The position numbers and the translations under genes are program-made. The notes beneath the pieces were generated by a model, which was given only the letters and a program-made list of their open reading frames with translations, made no database searches and had not been told where the DNA came from. Shown here piece after piece: positions 38,053 through 48,266 of a DNA stretch of 60,382 nt. Numbering within the stretch: the stretch's first letter is position 1; every line of letters starts with the position of its first letter. This stretch comes from an uncultured bacterium (GTDB lineage Bacteria; Verrucomicrobiota; Lentisphaeria; Victivallales; UBA1829), in the NCBI GenBank assembly GCA_949290385.1, contig CASERY010000097.1, positions 1 to 60,382 on the forward strand, in the 5' to 3' direction.

Positions 38053-40086
38053 TCACTTTTTCTGTTTCCAGTCCAAAGCTCCCACCGGACATTCTTCAAT
38101 ACATGCACCGCAGTCTTTGCAATAGGACGGCAATCCCCGGTCAAATGCAGTCTGCACCTGTGTATTGAATCCACGCTTCATCAGAGCCAGCAGACTCTTG
38201 TTGATGACTTCCGAACAAATCTTCACACAAGTTCCGCAACGGATGCATTTGTGCTTGTCATGAATAATAAACTCGTGGCGTGTATCCACCGTGGAAACCG
38301 GTTTCTAACCCGTAAACATATCCGGCTGCACTTTGTATTCCGTGGCATGCTTCTTCAGGAAACAGTCCCCCTTCGCCGTGCAGCTGCATTCGATGCAGCG
38401 TTCAGCCTCTTTGGAAACTTTGTCCGCAGGAATCGACGGGAACAATTCTTCAAAAGTAGTTCTGCGTTTTTCCATGGAAATAAATTCCGGCTTTACGCGC
38501 TCCTCTTCCGAAATTTTCCGCAGATACACCAGATCCTCTTTCGCCAGACTGCGCCAATGTCCTCTTGAAACATTGAACACAAACGGTTCCTCATGCTTGC
38601 GGCCCGCCAGATAATCTCCAATGGAAAGCGCCGCTTTCCGACCGGCAGCCAGTGCTTCCACCACAGTCGCAGGACCGGAAACACAGTCACCCGCTGCAAA
38701 GACAGGCGCATCACCGGCACATTTCAGATCTGCCGGATCCACCTCTATGCCGCGCTTGGCAGCCGGAACGCCTTCCGGCACAACTGTGCGCTGACCGATG
38801 GCGGCAATCACAGTATCCGCTGCAATTTCAAAATCAGATCCCGGCACAGGAACAGGGGTTCTGCGTCCGGATGCATCCGCCGCCCCCAGTTCCATCCGTT
38901 GACAGGCAAGTCTCAGGGAGCCGTCCTCCGCCTTTTTCAGAGAAAGCGGAGCGGTCAGGAATTCGAACTTCACGCCTTCATCCATCGCTTCCTGAATTTC
39001 ATTTGCTTCTGCGGGCATCTCAGCGCGTGTCCGGCGGTAACACACAGTTACATCTCCGCCCAGACGGAGCGCAGTTCTGGCGCAGTCCATGGCGGTATTG
39101 CCTCCGCCTACCACAACGGTTCTTCCGGGATTTGCACAGTTCTTCCAGTTCTTTCCGGCGATATCGCCCAGCCATGCAATTCCCTGCTGTGCAAGATCTT
39201 CTCCTTCAATTCTCATGGAGCTGGAAGACCAGGATCCCACGGCCAGCAGTACGGCATCATATTCCGCTTTCAGGCATTCCAGCGTGAAATCCCTGCCCAG
39301 CTTCTGGTTGCAACGGATTTCCACATCCATTTTCTGGAAGTGAGCCAGTTCGCGTCTGAGGATGTCCTTCGGCAGACGGAATTCCGGAATGCCGTAACGG
39401 AGCATTCCACCGGGTTCCGGCATCTGCTCATAAAGAACAGACTGAATTCCCTGTTCCCGCAAATAATAAGCAGCGGAAAAACCGGCAGGACCGGCACCGA
39501 CAATAGCCACTTTTTTACCATTGAGCGGCGGAAGTTCTTCCATGTATTCGTCGTAGTAAAGGTCAGCCGCAATACGTTTCACTTCGTTGATCGCAACGGG
39601 CTTTCCATCAATATTCCGCCGGCAGTCCTTCTCGCAGAAGCGCGGGCAGACACGGCCCACAGACATCGGCAGCGGAATTCTTTTCTTAATGATTTTAAGC
39701 GCTTCCAGGAAATTGCCCTTTCTGCCGGCGCGCACGTATTCCTCCACGCTGGCATGAGCAGGACAAGCCATGGTGCAGGGTGCTTCACAGTCGCCTGTAT
39801 GCTCCGAGAGAAGCAGTCCGAGCGCGGTTCTGCGCATTTCACGCACCTCCGGAGAGGAGGACTCAATGACCTGTCCGTTGGAAGGACATGCAGAACAGGA
39901 TGGCAGGAATTTGCCAGTCTTCACATCCTTGACCACGCACACGAAGCAGGAGGTCGTTCTGGAGATTTTCTGATTGAAACAAAGAGTAGGAATATGAATT
40001 CCAACTTTCTCGGCCGCCTGAAGAATGGTTTCTCCCGGCTGAGCCGTCACTTCTTTACCGTCTAAAATAAATTGAATTTCCGGCAT
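38053..40086 (-). CDS. Electron-bifurcating transhydrogenase subunit, StnC-like (2Fe-2S + GltD-like flavoprotein + 2[4Fe-4S]), one UAG codon
   Basis: 677 residues in three parts. Residues 1-110 are a NuoG-type N-terminus with a [2Fe-2S] domain and further Cys clusters (HTGDCEAPCTMACPAH). Residues 110-560 are a GltD/NfnB-like NAD(P)H-FAD oxidoreductase with GAGPAGFSAAYYL and GGGNTAMDCARTAL. TAG at residue 594 (38305-38307) separates PDMFTG from KPVSTVDTRHEF; the frame continues as two [4Fe-4S] sites (CIRCGTCVKIC, CKDCGACIEECP) to TGA 38053. Homologues carry the same C-terminal ferredoxin in one chain. With the next two subunits it matches the Sporomusa-type Nfn (Stn) layout, which couples NADH, NADPH and ferredoxin. 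No H-cluster, so not a hydrogenase. Confidence 0.8.
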
Positions 40087-40098
40087 CTTAAGTTCGCC

Positions 40099-41841
40099 TT
40101 ACTTGGAGATTGAAGAGTTGAAGCCTTCGCCTTTGCGCACACGGGAAATCGCTTTCTTCGGGCAGACTTCAATACAGGAGTTACATCTGGTGCATTTCGC
40201 ATTGTCCACTTTGAAATCAGGGCCAATCGCGCTGACAGGACAGGTCCTGATGCACAAGCCGCAGTGAATACATTTATCCGTGTTCAGTTTTACATCCACC
40301 AGTGCGCGGCATTCCATGGCATCGCATACATGATCTTTCACATGAGCTTCATATTCGTTCCGGAAGAAACGCAGTGTGGACAGCACGGGATTCGGAGCAG
40401 TCTGCCCCAGTCCGCACAACGATCCTTTCCGGATCTTCGGACCCAGGTCTTCCAGAAAAGCAATATCCTCTTCTGTACCGTTTCCGGCAACAATGCGCTC
40501 CAGCGTTTCATACATGCGGGTTGTTCCCACACGGCAGAATGTGCATTTTCCGCAGGATTCACGATGGGTAAAGCTCAGGAAGTAACGGGCTGTCTCAACC
40601 ATGCAGCGGTTTTTTCCGATGACAATCAATCCGCCGGATCCCATGATGGCTCCCAGTTCTTTCAGGGAGTCATAATCAATTTTCACATCAAAATGTTCCG
40701 CCGGAATACATCCGCCGGAAGGTCCTCCGGTCTGTACGGCTTTTACAGAGCCCTTCTCTGCACCACCGATATCATAAACGATCTCAGCCAGGGTAATCCC
40801 CATAGGCACTTCCGTAAGTCCAGGATTCTTCACATCTCCGGCCAGAGCAAAAATCTTGGTGCCTTTGCTCTTTTCTGTGCCCACAGAGGCAAACGCCTCA
40901 CCGCCCATTGCAATCAGAGGCGGAATATTTGCAAAAGTCTCCACATTATTGATGGCAGTGGGAAGACCGTTCCAACCGCTGTCAGTCGGGAACGGAGGAC
41001 GGAATCGAGGTGTTCCACGATGTCCTTCCAGCGAATTGATCATCGCCGTCTCTTCTCCGCAGACAAAGGCTCCTGCACCTTCTTTAATGGTGATCTCCAG
41101 AGGCTTTTCGCGACCAGCAAGCTGGTCCAGTCCGGCCTTCTTCATCTCCTCAATGGCCAGCGTCAGATGCTTGATCGCCAGAGGATATTCAGCACGGCAG
41201 TAAATAAAAATCTTTGTAGCACCGGTAGCATAGGCTCCAATCAACATACCTTCCAGTACCTGGTATGGGACACTTTCCATCATGGAACGGTCCATGAAGG
41301 CACCCGGATCCCCTTCGTCAGCGTTGCAGATCAGCACTTTTTCAGGGACTTTCTTAGCTGCCAGAAAACTCCATTTCATGCCGGTGGGGAATCCGCCTCC
41401 TCCGCGTCCGCGCAGGCCGCCTTTCTTCACTTCCTCCACAACATCTTCAGGTTTCATGGAGAAAGCGCGTTTCAACGCTTCGAATCCGCCATTGGCACGA
41501 TACTCAGCCAGATCCACCGGGTTAATGCGTCCAGCAAGACGCGTTACAATATTCTTTTCCAGAGAAGCCCGTTTCTCCGGGATGGAAAAACGCCCTTCAT
41601 CGCTCAGTGCAATGATTTTTCGGGCAGCATCGTCTGTTCCGGCGACCCTGCTGTAGAAAATACTGGATCCGTCTTCACATTCCACTTCCACTATCGGCTC
41701 AGCGTAGCAATGGCCGATACAGCCGACTTCCACCACAGGAATGTTGCCGGCATTGCGTTTGACCGCCTCCAGCACAGCGCCGGAACCCGCGGCAAGACCG
41801 CAGGATGCGGTACCAACTTTAATTCTCTTAATATTTGCCAT
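40099..41841 (-). CDS. NuoF/HydB-like NADH-binding subunit of the bifurcating complex (StnB-like)
   Basis: Start ATG 41841, 12 bases after the NuoE-like gene. The 580 residues comprise an N-terminal thioredoxin-like [2Fe-2S] domain, the FMN/NADH site (GLRGRGGGGFPTGMKW, CNADEGDPGAFMDR), the SLBB domain, the [4Fe-4S] motif ESCGKCTFCRVGT and a C-terminal pair of [4Fe-4S] motifs (CIHCGLCIRTCP, CTRCNSCIEVCP). This architecture is that of HydB/StnB in electron-bifurcating complexes, where the FMN is the proposed bifurcation site. Soluble, cytoplasmic. Stop TAA. No internal UAG. Confidence 0.92.
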   Translation of the reverse strand: MANIKRIKVGTASCGLAAGSGAVLEAVKRNAGNIPVVEVGCIGHCYAEPIVEVECEDGSSIFYSRVAGTDDAARKIIALSDEGRFSIPEKRASLEKNIVTRLAGRINPVDLAEYRANGGFEALKRAFSMKPEDVVEEVKKGGLRGRGGGGFPTGMKWSFLAAKKVPEKVLICNADEGDPGAFMDRSMMESVPYQVLEGMLIGAYATGATKIFIYCRAEYPLAIKHLTLAIEEMKKAGLDQLAGREKPLEITIKEGAGAFVCGEETAMINSLEGHRGTPRFRPPFPTDSGWNGLPTAINNVETFANIPPLIAMGGEAFASVGTEKSKGTKIFALAGDVKNPGLTEVPMGITLAEIVYDIGGAEKGSVKAVQTGGPSGGCIPAEHFDVKIDYDSLKELGAIMGSGGLIVIGKNRCMVETARYFLSFTHRESCGKCTFCRVGTTRMYETLERIVAGNGTEEDIAFLEDLGPKIRKGSLCGLGQTAPNPVLSTLRFFRNEYEAHVKDHVCDAMECRALVDVKLNTDKCIHCGLCIRTCPVSAIGPDFKVDNAKCTRCNSCIEVCPKKAISRVRKGEGFNSSISK

Positions 41842-41853
41842 GATCGCCAACCA

Positions 41854-42309
41854 TCATTTCATTTTTCTGTACTCATTGAGAATGCGCGTAAGCCCCTTGC
41901 GGTCGAGTTTTCCATAAACTTTCCCGTTGATGGACAGCACCGGAGCCAAACTGCAACATCCAAGACATGCCACAGTAACCAGGGAAAAGAGTCCATCCGG
42001 AGTTGTCTCTCCGTCCTTGATTCCCAGTTCAGCAGAGACCCATGCCTGAATCTGCGTGGACCCTTTAATATGACAGGCTGTTCCGTCGCAGACGCTGATC
42101 TGGTACTTGCCCGGCTTCACGCGTTTGAACTGCGCATAAAATGTCAATACGCCCTCGACTTCCGCCTCAGGCACGGAAAAATGTTTCGAAACGGCGCAGA
42201 TAGCCTCGTCAGAAACATATCCTTCCCTGGACTGAACAAGCTGAAGCCCCTTGATCAGGTCGCCCTTATCGGAACCCAGCTGGTTCAGGTAGGAAAACTC
42301 CTCGCTCAT
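41854..42309 (-). CDS. NuoE/HydC-like [2Fe-2S] subunit of the bifurcating complex (StnA-like)
   Basis: ATG 42309 follows GGAGGAAAG. The 151 residues are a thioredoxin-like ferredoxin: helical N-terminus (GDLIKGLQLVQSREGYVSDEAI), then the four cluster cysteines in VCDGTACH and CLGCC. It passes electrons to the NuoF-like subunit encoded 12 bases downstream. It is the first gene of a three-gene operon and has a clear promoter containing a palindrome. Stop TGA. Confidence 0.93.
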   Translation of the reverse strand: MSEEFSYLNQLGSDKGDLIKGLQLVQSREGYVSDEAICAVSKHFSVPEAEVEGVLTFYAQFKRVKPGKYQISVCDGTACHIKGSTQIQAWVSAELGIKDGETTPDGLFSLVTVACLGCCSLAPVLSINGKVYGKLDRKGLTRILNEYRKMK

Positions 42310-42363
42310 CTTTTCTTTCCTCCAAAAATAATGATTGTTCAAATCCTGGCATAAATTCCTTTT

Positions 42364-42392
42364 AAAATAACACAGATCTGTGAAAAATACAA
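42364..42392 (-). promoter_or_regulatory. Promoter of the bifurcating operon with a perfect 12-bp palindrome in its spacer
   Basis: On the minus strand TTGTAT (42387-42392) and TATTTT (42364-42369) are 17 bases apart. CACAGATCTGTG (42371-42382) fills the spacer and is a perfect inverted repeat, in the place where a repressor would exclude RNA polymerase. It is not a Rex site (TTGTTAA...TTAACAA) nor a CRP site. Confidence 0.6.
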
Positions 42393-42410
42393 TCTTACGC
42401 CGGAACAACC

Positions 42411-42438
42411 TTGACATTTTTTCTTCATGGCGTATGCT
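42411..42438 (+). promoter_or_regulatory. Sigma70-type promoter of the phosphate-binding-like gene
   Basis: Consensus TTGACA (42411-42416), 16-base spacer, TATGCT (42433-42438), then AAAAGGAGA before the ATG at 42473. It is divergent from the bifurcating-operon promoter, whose palindrome is about 30 bases away. Confidence 0.7.
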
Positions 42439-42472
42439 CTTCTTTAGACAACCAGAAAAGGAGATCTTTTTG

Positions 42473-43693
42473 ATGAAAACAGTCTTTTTTTCTTTTTCAT
42501 TTCTGCCTTTTTTCTTGTTCCTGTTCTTTCTCCCTGCATGGACGTTCTCTCTTGTTGCCCATGCAGAAACTTTGTCCGAACGTGATTTCTCGCAATCTTC
42601 TTCATCAGATGAAAAGAATACTTCCCAGTCTTCCGGTCAGTTCTTCAACGGGTCCACCCCAGCCCGAAACTCACCTCTTCCTCCTCTTCCAACAACCTCT
42701 TCGGCTCCCTCCTCAGGAAAACCTTCTCAGACTTCTTCTGCTTTATGGATTTACTCCACTCGGGAACTCGCCCCTTTGGCAGCCCGAATTGCGGCACCAG
42801 TGTTTTCCGGAGAACCGGATGGGACAAACAAAATTCATCATGGAATAGAAACAGCCCAGCCGGCAAAACTTCCGCCCATTAGAAAATTTCTGGCTGTTTC
42901 CCCGGAAGAGCTTCCGGATTTTGAGTTTCCACAGGATGGGGCATACTCTATAGCCCTGCTTCCAAAAGTTCTTTCAGAATATGCAGAACCCATTGCAGTT
43001 CAGGGAATATACCTGGCAGTTCACCCGGACTCTTCTGTCTCTGGAATCTCTCTGAAACAGGCTCAGAATCTTCTTCAGGGGAACCCGGTCTTCTGGAAGG
43101 ATTCTGACGGAAAACAAGTTCCTGTTCACGTCATCCGGACTCGAAAAAGTTCTGACTTGTTTGAAATCTCACAAAAAACCGCCAATCTGGCTGCAAACCA
43201 TCTCGCCAGTGAAAATCAATGCTCTCTCAACCTCCCGGACGAACATGCGTCATCCGGGGAAGTGCCGATTTCCCGGAATCTGAAAGATTCAAACAGGCAT
43301 AATCCCGGCCTGAACCAATCCAGCATACTGTATGTTCCCGATGATTATACGGCTCTTTCGCTTGTTTCAGAAGATCCTGATGCACTGGCAGTTGTCTCCC
43401 TGCCTTGGGTGCCGGATGCCTCTATAGCAGTCAAATTCCTGTCCGTTGATCAGATAGACTGTTCCCTGGAAAATCTTTATGCAGGACGGTATCCTCTGGC
43501 CCGCATTTTCTACCTTTCATGGCAGGCTTCCTCTTCTTCCGGGAACTCCACGGATCCTCTTGTCCTTCTAATGGAACGCATTCGCAGCCAAGCCTTTGCA
43601 GACGCCCTTTTAAATGCAGGATTTCTACCGCTGACTACGCTGCCTGAAAAAATCCGGAAAACCATTCCTGTTCCACCTTTCAAAGCAGGATAA
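42473..43693 (+). CDS. Secreted PstS-like substrate-binding-fold protein
   Basis: ATG 42473 follows AAAAGGAGA and opens a signal peptide (FFSFSFLPFFLFLFFLPAW...AHA, cleavage about residue 29). After a Ser/Pro-rich linker (residues 30-80) the remaining ~320 residues resemble the PstS/PBP-like fold: 'SIALLPKVLSEYAEPIAVQGIYLAVHP', 'LKQAQNLLQGNPVFWKDSDGK', 'ARIFYLSW' and a C-terminal helix. The usual TGAG phosphate motif is not evident, so the ligand may differ or it may be a structural relative. No ABC permease genes are adjacent. Stop TAA. Confidence 0.6.
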   Translation: MKTVFFSFSFLPFFLFLFFLPAWTFSLVAHAETLSERDFSQSSSSDEKNTSQSSGQFFNGSTPARNSPLPPLPTTSSAPSSGKPSQTSSALWIYSTRELAPLAARIAAPVFSGEPDGTNKIHHGIETAQPAKLPPIRKFLAVSPEELPDFEFPQDGAYSIALLPKVLSEYAEPIAVQGIYLAVHPDSSVSGISLKQAQNLLQGNPVFWKDSDGKQVPVHVIRTRKSSDLFEISQKTANLAANHLASENQCSLNLPDEHASSGEVPISRNLKDSNRHNPGLNQSSILYVPDDYTALSLVSEDPDALAVVSLPWVPDASIAVKFLSVDQIDCSLENLYAGRYPLARIFYLSWQASSSSGNSTDPLVLLMERIRSQAFADALLNAGFLPLTTLPEKIRKTIPVPPFKAG

Positions 43694-44354
43694 ATCAATT
43701 CTGTGGTTAGCATCTTTCTGACTCCCATATCAACTCCCCAATGCAATCATTTTATCCATGCTTTCTCATGGGTGTTCTGTCATCATTCCATCTCCAGAAA
43801 AATATATAATTCTCCGGGAGCAGCCAAAGAAACTTCTTCCAACTCTTATCGTCCCATGTCCAGCAGGCAGGGCAGGTTTTATACTAGATCTGGAGCATAT
43901 CCACTTTTGATTACATAGATATCTCTACGCATTTCCCTATCCCCCCTGACTTGACTCTAAAAGAAACACAGCATTTCTGGATTTCTCAAGGCAAAAAGCA
44001 CTTCAGCATTCAAGACCGAGCAAGGACAATTTTCAAGCTTCAATTTCTATCCTGCCTTCTTTTTGTTTTATAAAAAACAGTTTTACACATCTATTCTATT
44101 AATCTTCTATATTATCAAGCATGAAATATTCATGGTATATCTTCCGCGATACTTTTGAATTACCATTATTATATATATCATCAAGCAGTCTGTATTGGAT
44201 GACTCTCCCTTTTCCCAGTACCATTCCATATACGGTGCTGAAACGACACCGTTTTTGTCTTATTCTGATTCTTTAAGTTATCTCCATATAATTCTTTTAT
44301 TCGGCTTTCTCTTCAGTCAAACTGTCCTGTTTATTCAATCGCAAATTGCTGCAT
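43694..44354. other. Intergenic region, no gene seen
   Basis: About 660 AT-rich bases between converging genes. Frames read with TAG as sense are still broken by TAA and TGA, and no family is recognisable. Confidence 0.6.
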
Positions 44355-44393
44355 AAAAAAAGGCTTTCCTGCATCTAAAACAGGAAAGCCTTT
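44355..44393 (-). terminator. Rho-independent terminator of the oad operon
   Basis: On the minus strand AAAGGCTTTCCTG / CAGGAAAGCCTTT forms a 13-bp perfect stem with a nine-base loop, followed by TTTT. It lies 40 bases after the oadB stop. Confidence 0.9.
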
Positions 44394-44431
44394 CAGATTC
44401 TAAAATAAGTGACAGAAACAGCTGCAACGAA

Positions 44432-46114
44432 TTAAAGTCCGCCACAAAGCTTCAGCAGTACACCAGCTGCCACCGCAGAACCAATCACACCAGCCACATT
44501 CGGACCCATTGCGTGCATCAGCAGGAAGTTCTGGGAATCATATTCCAGACCAAGCTTGTTGCTTACACGGGCCGCCATCGGCACAGCGGATACACCTGCA
44601 GAACCAATCAGAGGATTGATCTTGTCCTTGCTGAACACGTTCATAAACTTTGCAAAGAGCACGCCGGCCGCAGTCGCCAGACAGAAGGCAATGCAGCCCA
44701 GCAGCAGAATACCCAGCGTCTGAGCGCTCAGGAACTGCTCTGCAGACAGTTTGGATCCGACAGCCAGACCCAGGAAAATGGTCACGGTGTTCATCAGAGC
44801 ATTCTGAGCAGTATCGCAGATACGATCCACAACACCGCACTCTCTCATCAGATTTCCAAACATCAGCATACCCATCAGCGGAGCTGCATCCGGCAGGAGG
44901 AAAGCGCACAGCAAGGTAATCAGAATCGGGAAGCAGATCTTCTCAATCTTAGATACATTGCGTGTCTGTTTCATACGGATCTTGCGTTCCGCTTCCGTTG
45001 TGCACAGTTTCATGATAGGCGGCTGAATGATCGGCACAAGTGCCATGTAGGAGTATGCCGCAACAGCAATTGCGCCCAGCAGAGACGGAGACAGGCGGCT
45101 CGTCAGGAAGATCGATGTCGGGCCGTCAGCACCGCCGATAATTCCAATAGAGGCTGCATCTTTGATATTGAAGTCAATACCCGGCACCACGTTCAGGACC
45201 AGAGCACCCAGCAAGGCTCCAAAGATACCAAACTGTGCAGCACCGCCCAGGAGAGCCGTCTTCGGGTTTGCCAGAAGAGGACCAAAGTCTGTCATGGCAC
45301 CCACGCCCATGAAGATCAGCAGCGGGAACACTCCGGACTCAATACCCACCTGATAAATCATCCACTGAAGTCCGCCTGGCGCTGAAATACCAGCCAGAGG
45401 AATGTTGGCCAGCAATGCACCAAAACCGATCGGGAGCAGCAACAATGGCTCAAATCCCTTAAAGATGGCAAGCCAGATAAGTACCAGACCCACCAGCATC
45501 ATGATTACACGGCCAAGTCCCAGAACCCATGTATGGGAGAAGTCCGCTGTAGTCTGATGGATAATGTCATAGATTCCTGTGCTCTTCCAGAGACCGACAA
45601 AGCATTCCGAGAAAGAAGGAAGACTCTTCAGTTTCGTGCCTGATTTTGAAAGAGAATCATTGGAAACAAGGAAGGGTTTGAATTTGGCTACAACATCGCC
45701 GGGATTCAATGTGGAAGAAGATTCCAGACCCGGACGAATATCAACACATTTCATAGCCTGGGAGATTTTCAGTTTCCCTTTTGTTCTGTCCTGCGGCAGG
45801 AACGTCATCACTTCCGACCAGTCGTGATAGCTTACGTTCTTGCTCAGAGACAAAGAATAAACGGTTGCAGGCTTTTCCCAGGTATAAACAAGATAGACAA
45901 AACCTTCATCATCCACATAATAAGTAAAACACTCATCATGCAGAAGCGTATCGACGGGAACAATATTTTCTGAAAATTCGCTGGAAGTCATCGGGAAAAC
46001 TATTTCTTCAGGAGCTTCCTTGATAACAGCCTCCGGATTTTCCTGCGCGACTGCCACGTTCACGGTAAAAAGCACCGCAAGACAGGCAATCCATAATGTG
46101 ACGAACTTCTTCAT
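44432..46114 (-). CDS. oadB: Na+-translocating oxaloacetate/acyl-CoA decarboxylase beta subunit with N-terminal secreted-type extension
   Basis: The C-terminal ~380 residues are the OadB/GcdB/MmdB membrane pump: many hydrophobic helices, the signature [18 protein letters not shown] and the conserved [19 protein letters not shown] region. It couples decarboxylation of the carboxybiotin carrier to Na+ export. Unusually ~180 residues precede it: a signal peptide ([21 protein letters not shown]) and a soluble part with [36 protein letters not shown]. Typical OadB has ~430 residues; this has 560. Start ATG 46114, five bases after oadA with AAGGAGAA. Stop TAA. Confidence 0.93.
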   Translation of the reverse strand: MKKFVTLWIACLAVLFTVNVAVAQENPEAVIKEAPEEIVFPMTSSEFSENIVPVDTLLHDECFTYYVDDEGFVYLVYTWEKPATVYSLSLSKNVSYHDWSEVMTFLPQDRTKGKLKISQAMKCVDIRPGLESSSTLNPGDVVAKFKPFLVSNDSLSKSGTKLKSLPSFSECFVGLWKSTGIYDIIHQTTADFSHTWVLGLGRVIMMLVGLVLIWLAIFKGFEPLLLLPIGFGALLANIPLAGISAPGGLQWMIYQVGIESGVFPLLIFMGVGAMTDFGPLLANPKTALLGGAAQFGIFGALLGALVLNVVPGIDFNIKDAASIGIIGGADGPTSIFLTSRLSPSLLGAIAVAAYSYMALVPIIQPPIMKLCTTEAERKIRMKQTRNVSKIEKICFPILITLLCAFLLPDAAPLMGMLMFGNLMRECGVVDRICDTAQNALMNTVTIFLGLAVGSKLSAEQFLSAQTLGILLLGCIAFCLATAAGVLFAKFMNVFSKDKINPLIGSAGVSAVPMAARVSNKLGLEYDSQNFLLMHAMGPNVAGVIGSAVAAGVLLKLCGGL

Positions 46115-46119
46115 CGGAT

Positions 46120-48183
46120 TCAATTCTCCTTGATGGTCAGAATGGTCTGTCCGGCCACAACGACGTCTTTTGGATTGACCATGACTTCCGCTACAACACC
46201 ACTCACAGCAGACTTGATTTCAGTTTCCATTTTCATGGCTTCAATGACGGCCACCACGTCGCCGGCCTTCACCTCATCGCCGGCAGCGACTTCAATGCGC
46301 ACCATGGTTCCGGGCATCGGAGCAGCGACTTCCGTTTCAGCTCCACCAGCAGCACCACCCTCAGACTGAAGCGTAAGGATCGGCTGACCGGCAGTAACAA
46401 CTTCTTTCGCATCCACAAGAACTTCTTTAACAATTCCGCCTTTTTCAGCTTTGATTTCAGTTTCCATTTTCATGGCTTCAATGACGGCCACCACATCGCC
46501 AGCCTTCACTTCATCGCCGGGCGCAACTTCAACACGAACAATGGTTCCAGGCATCGGAGCTTTAATTTCCACAGCGGCACCGGAAGCAGAAGCAGCTTTC
46601 TTTGCAGCTCCGCCTTCTACATACTGGCCATTCAGGTCTGCGGTAATCACGCCGCCTTCCTTGACCTGTACGTTGAAGGTTTTTCCTTCCACGGTAACGG
46701 TATAAGCTGCAGGAGTGTCATTTTTGGCAGCTTTCTTTTCCATATCGGCTTTGTAACGGATTCCCATGGGTCTGTCGCCTTTCAGGAAGGCAATGCCTTT
46801 TTCTCCGCACGCAGCAGCAATGAAGATGTTTTCATCGGTTACTTCAATACCTTCCTTCTGCAGAAGTTCGGTATTGTATTTGATGCCCAGTTTCGGATTG
46901 GCATCATTGATCTCCACAACGGATTTCGTAGTGGGCTCAAGTTTCAGCTGTTCGGAAGCCCATTTCACCAGTTCCGGATCGGGCGGAACCGGAGTCTTTC
47001 CGAAGTAGCCGAGGACCATTTTTCCGTAGCCTTTGGGATCCATTTTCCAGGAACCGTCGGCATTTTTACCCTGAACGGCGTTACGGAACGCCTGCTGGAA
47101 GTAGAACTGGGATACCGGAGTAACGGAGGTACCGAATCCACCGCGTGCAACGACTTCGCGCATTTCATCAATGCAGGCATCGTATTTATCCAGGCAGTTG
47201 TTGTCGCGCATCATCTGGGTATTGGCGGTGAGAGCGCCGCCCGGCATCGGGCTGAAAATAATCTTCGGAGAAACCTGCATGGATTCAGGAGGCATGAAAT
47301 ATTTGTCCATGCATTTTTCAAAGACTTTCTCCACGCCAAGGATCTTTTCAGGATCAATATCAAGGGTATAGTCCGGATCGCCGTCAAGCACATGATACAT
47401 GGTCAGGATATCCGCTTCACAAGTTCCTCCGGAAAGCGGACTCATGGCAAGGTCAATGATATCTGCACCGCCACGGATGGCAGCCAGGTTGCAGGCTACA
47501 GCGCCACCGGCTGTGTCATGGGTATGGAACTGAATTTCCTTGACGCCTTTTCCGAAATTGGCATCCAGGATTTCACGGGCCTGTTTGACGGTTTCGTAAA
47601 CAGTCGTGGGTCTTGATGTGCCGGACGCATCCTTGAAAGCAAGAGAATCAAACGGAATACCGCTGTCAAGGATCTCTTTCAAACGGTCGATATAGAATTT
47701 CGGAGTATGTGCGTATGTCTCGTGCAGATTCGGAGCCAGACCCATCATGGTGATGGTTACCTGATGTTTCAGACCATGTTTTGCAATAGCGCGTCCGGAA
47801 ACATCCAGGTTGCGCACATCGTTCAGGGCGTCAAAGTTACGGATCTGAGTGATGCCATGCTTCTTGAAAAGTTTGGCATGAAGATCAATGATGTCGGAAG
47901 ACTGAGAAGAAAGACCTACAACGTTGACTCCGCGGGACAATGTCTGCAGATTGACATCCGGTCCCACAATTTCACGCCATTTGTCCATTTCTTCAAAAGC
48001 GTTTTCCTGGGTGTAGAAGAAAAGGCTCTGAAAACGGGCTCCACCGCCGATTTCAATGTGGTTAATACCAGCTTTTGCTGCAGCTTCCAGGGCGGGAGCA
48101 AAGTCTTCTGTTCTTGCGCGCGCTCCGATACAGGACTGGAATCCGTCACGGAACGAGCAATCCATAAATTTGATTTTCTTCAT
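46120..48183 (-). CDS. oadA: Oxaloacetate decarboxylase/pyruvate carboxylase-B-type carboxyltransferase with two biotinyl domains
   Basis: Start ATG 48183 ([14 protein letters not shown]). Residues 1-300 form the HMGL-like TIM barrel with [10 protein letters not shown] and the metal motif FHTHDTAGG; residues 300-480 are the conserved carboxylase domain. Two biotin-carrier domains follow, with lysines in EAMKMETE at about residues 572 and 651; they are nearly identical over ~60 residues and separated by a Gly/Ala-rich linker. Typical OadA has one. The enzyme transfers CO2 from oxaloacetate (or a related acid) to biotin, which OadB decarboxylates. 687 residues; stop TGA. Confidence 0.94.
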   Translation of the reverse strand: MKKIKFMDCSFRDGFQSCIGARARTEDFAPALEAAAKAGINHIEIGGGARFQSLFFYTQENAFEEMDKWREIVGPDVNLQTLSRGVNVVGLSSQSSDIIDLHAKLFKKHGITQIRNFDALNDVRNLDVSGRAIAKHGLKHQVTITMMGLAPNLHETYAHTPKFYIDRLKEILDSGIPFDSLAFKDASGTSRPTTVYETVKQAREILDANFGKGVKEIQFHTHDTAGGAVACNLAAIRGGADIIDLAMSPLSGGTCEADILTMYHVLDGDPDYTLDIDPEKILGVEKVFEKCMDKYFMPPESMQVSPKIIFSPMPGGALTANTQMMRDNNCLDKYDACIDEMREVVARGGFGTSVTPVSQFYFQQAFRNAVQGKNADGSWKMDPKGYGKMVLGYFGKTPVPPDPELVKWASEQLKLEPTTKSVVEINDANPKLGIKYNTELLQKEGIEVTDENIFIAAACGEKGIAFLKGDRPMGIRYKADMEKKAAKNDTPAAYTVTVEGKTFNVQVKEGGVITADLNGQYVEGGAAKKAASASGAAVEIKAPMPGTIVRVEVAPGDEVKAGDVVAVIEAMKMETEIKAEKGGIVKEVLVDAKEVVTAGQPILTLQSEGGAAGGAETEVAAPMPGTMVRIEVAAGDEVKAGDVVAVIEAMKMETEIKSAVSGVVAEVMVNPKDVVVAGQTILTIKEN

Positions 48184-48201
48184 TCTCTTTGATACCTTGA
48201 G

Positions 48202-48229
48202 TTTATATGATGTTGTTTCACTATTGCAA
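48202..48229 (-). promoter_or_regulatory. Sigma70-type promoter before oadA
   Basis: On the minus strand TTGCAA (48224-48229) and TATAAA (48202-48207) are 16 bases apart, about 19 bases before the oadA ATG, so the leader would be very short. It suggests oadAB can be transcribed apart from oadG. Confidence 0.45.
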
Positions 48230-48266
48230 TTCAGAAATTCAGGCACGGTCTCTTCCGCAGAAAAGA

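Noticed and set aside
38053..42309. [FeFe] hydrogenase operon
   Set aside because: The third subunit has a GltD-like flavoprotein in place of the H-cluster domain; the H-cluster cysteine motifs are absent.
38593..42354. Long plus-strand frames (490 and 696 residues)
   Set aside because: They lie antisense to the bifurcating operon and have no protein-family character.
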